This document shows, one piece after another, positions 62,742 through 64,000 of a DNA stretch of 64,000 bases (positions are counted from its first letter, which is position 1; each line of letters begins with the position of its first letter). The translations under genes were made by a program, and so were the position numbers. A model generated the notes under the pieces. The model did not search any database. It was not told the origin of the DNA and worked only from the letters and a program-made list of their open reading frames with translations. The stretch comes from Cryoendolithus antarcticus. Lineage: Eukaryota; Ascomycota; Dothideomycetes; Cladosporiales; Cladosporiaceae. The stretch spans positions 62,001 to 126,000 of the forward strand of contig NAJO01000045.1 of the NCBI GenBank assembly GCA_002077065.1, read 5' to 3'.

Positions 62742-64000
62742 ATGGCAGGTCTCGATCAATATCAGAAGTATCACTCACATATGACCCAGCTCCCTGCGAG
62801 TCGCTAATAATCTTCCAGCCCACTGAATTCACGTTACTGCTCGAAGGAGATGCAGTATGTGTTCTCGCCCCGGAACCGATTCAGTACATGGCGGCAGCTA
62901 TGGGTATATCTTGCCGAATCTGAGCGAGAACTCGGACTGGATATCTCACAGGAAGCCATACAGCAGCTCAAAGATCATGTGCGAATCGAGGACAGCGAAT
63001 TCGACACAGCTGCTATCGAGGAGAAGCGTAGACGTCACGACGTTATGGCTCACGTCCATACGTATGGACTGGCTGCTCCTCTGGCTGCTGGTATCCTCCA
63101 CTGGGGTGCTACATCCTGCTACGTGACAGACAATGCCGACCTGATATTCCTTCGAGATGCACTCAATCTGCTACTGCCAAAGCTCGCCACAGTCATATCG
63201 CTGCTCTCCGATTTCGCGATAAAGCACAAGGCTCTCCCATGTCTCGGATACACGCACGGTCAACCAGCACAGCTCGTCACCGTTGGCAAACGCACCAGTC
63301 TGTGGATCACAGACCTACTCTACGACCTCCGCAACCTCGAGCGAACGAGAGATGACTTATTACAAGTTTTCCGTGGCGTCAAAGGCACGACTGGAACTCA
63401 AGCGTCTTTCCTCACAATTTTCAAGGGTGATCACTCGAAAGTTGAAGAGCTCGACGACCTAGTGACCAAGAAAGCCGGCTTCCTCGAACCCGAGATCAGC
63501 ACATCACAAACCTACTCTCGCAAGATCGATGTCGACGTCCTGCACTCTCTAGTGTCTTTCGGAGCTACGTGCGAACGAATCGGTGGCGACATCAGACATC
63601 TGGCTATGTTCAAGGAGCTCGAGGAGCCGTTCGAGGCCGAGCAGATTGGCTCGTCGGCAATGGCATACAAGCGTGATCCGATGCGAAGTGAACGGCTGTG
63701 CTCACTAGGCAGGAAGCTGAGAAACTTTGGCGGTGATGCGGAACAGACGTATGCTGCGCAATGGCTGGAGAGAAGTCTCGATGATTCGGCGATTAGACGA
63801 ATCAGTCTACCGGAGTCATTCCTGTGCGCCGATGCGTGCTTGCAGCTGCTGAACAATATCTCATCCGGCATGGTGGTGTACCCAGCGGTGATTCAGAGAC
63901 GTATCAACGCTGAGCTGCCCTTTGTAAGCCCTGCTAATGTTGCCGCATGCAGCTGATGCTGACTTTAGTGAACAGATGGCAACTGAGAACATCATTATGG
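62742..64000 (+). CDS. ADE13: Adenylosuccinate lyase-like protein, 3' end outside the window
   Basis: Fumarase/aspartase-superfamily lyase most like adenylosuccinate lyase, which releases fumarate from SAICAR and adenylosuccinate in purine synthesis. Exons 62742-62767, 62819-63923 and 63976-beyond 64000. The 26-nt first exon gives MAGLDQYQ, and the joins give [12 protein letters not shown] and ELPF followed by MATENIIM, both typical of the family. Visible motifs are [59 protein letters not shown] and [11 protein letters not shown]. Two normally near-invariant motifs are altered: THGQPAQ replaces the usual THYQPAQ, and the signature loop reads [15 protein letters not shown] rather than the usual GSSAMPYKRNPMRSE. 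The catalytic Ser and His are retained. It may be a divergent paralogue and not the sole Ade13. Confidence 0.87.

Overview
The window is nuclear DNA of a filamentous ascomycete. Coding genes are split by short introns (47-105 nt) with GT..AG ends and CTAAC/CTGAC-type branch sites. Recognisable products are typical of Pezizomycotina: DUF6590 proteins, an RTA1-like membrane protein, a class II myosin with a ~2400-residue chain, and TRAPP and mitoribosomal subunits. Gene content fits a Dothideomycete, but the class is an inference. I count about 24 protein genes, two of them cut by the window edges, and found no tRNA, rRNA, CRISPR array or intact transposon.

Region 1 (1-15.7 kb) is accessory in character. 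It is a tandem array built from two unrelated paralogous families. Family A has four members: the 3' end of one at 1-129, then 851-2524, 5813-7670 and 14438-15712. These carry an N-terminal W/Y-rich motif, a DUF6590 domain and a C-terminal UBA-like helical motif. Family B has three members, all on the minus strand: 3472-5052, 8684-10102 and 12219-13643. They are predicted coiled-coil proteins that share a central ~90-residue module and a downstream W-[MI] motif. A and B genes are arranged divergently (B1/A3, B3/A4) and convergently (A2/B1, A3/B2), with one apparent gap at 10.1-12.2 kb where an A gene would be expected. This array is the best candidate for an undescribed system.

Region 2 (16.5-27.4 kb) holds housekeeping genes: DBP9 RNA helicase, an F-box-like protein, a possible 41-aa microprotein, the Hsp90 co-chaperone CDC37, an RTA1-like seven-helix membrane protein and a tail-anchored inositol 5-phosphatase-like protein. 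Region 3 (27.6-46.5 kb) holds the class II myosin heavy chain, divergent from a large acidic protein with a C-terminal zf-C3H1 finger. These are followed by an AlkB-like 2OG-Fe(II) oxygenase with Cys-rich modules and a conserved acidic unknown.

Region 4 (47-64 kb) is compact. It contains mitoribosomal mL60 divergent from TRS20, a peroxisome-type carrier with a LEA-like tail, and a low-molecular-weight tyrosine phosphatase convergent with a secreted GDSL esterase. A second F-box-like gene follows, then a 1586-aa low-complexity protein with repeated S/T-M-R motifs, the SQT1/AAMP WD40 ribosome-assembly chaperone, and an adenylosuccinate lyase-like gene running off the right edge. The lyase has unusual substitutions in its signature motifs. 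Three genes serve ribosome biogenesis (DBP9, SQT1, mL60), but apart from the A/B array I see no pathway cluster.

Gene models were spliced by hand using splice consensus, reading-frame continuity and family motifs; none was checked against transcripts.
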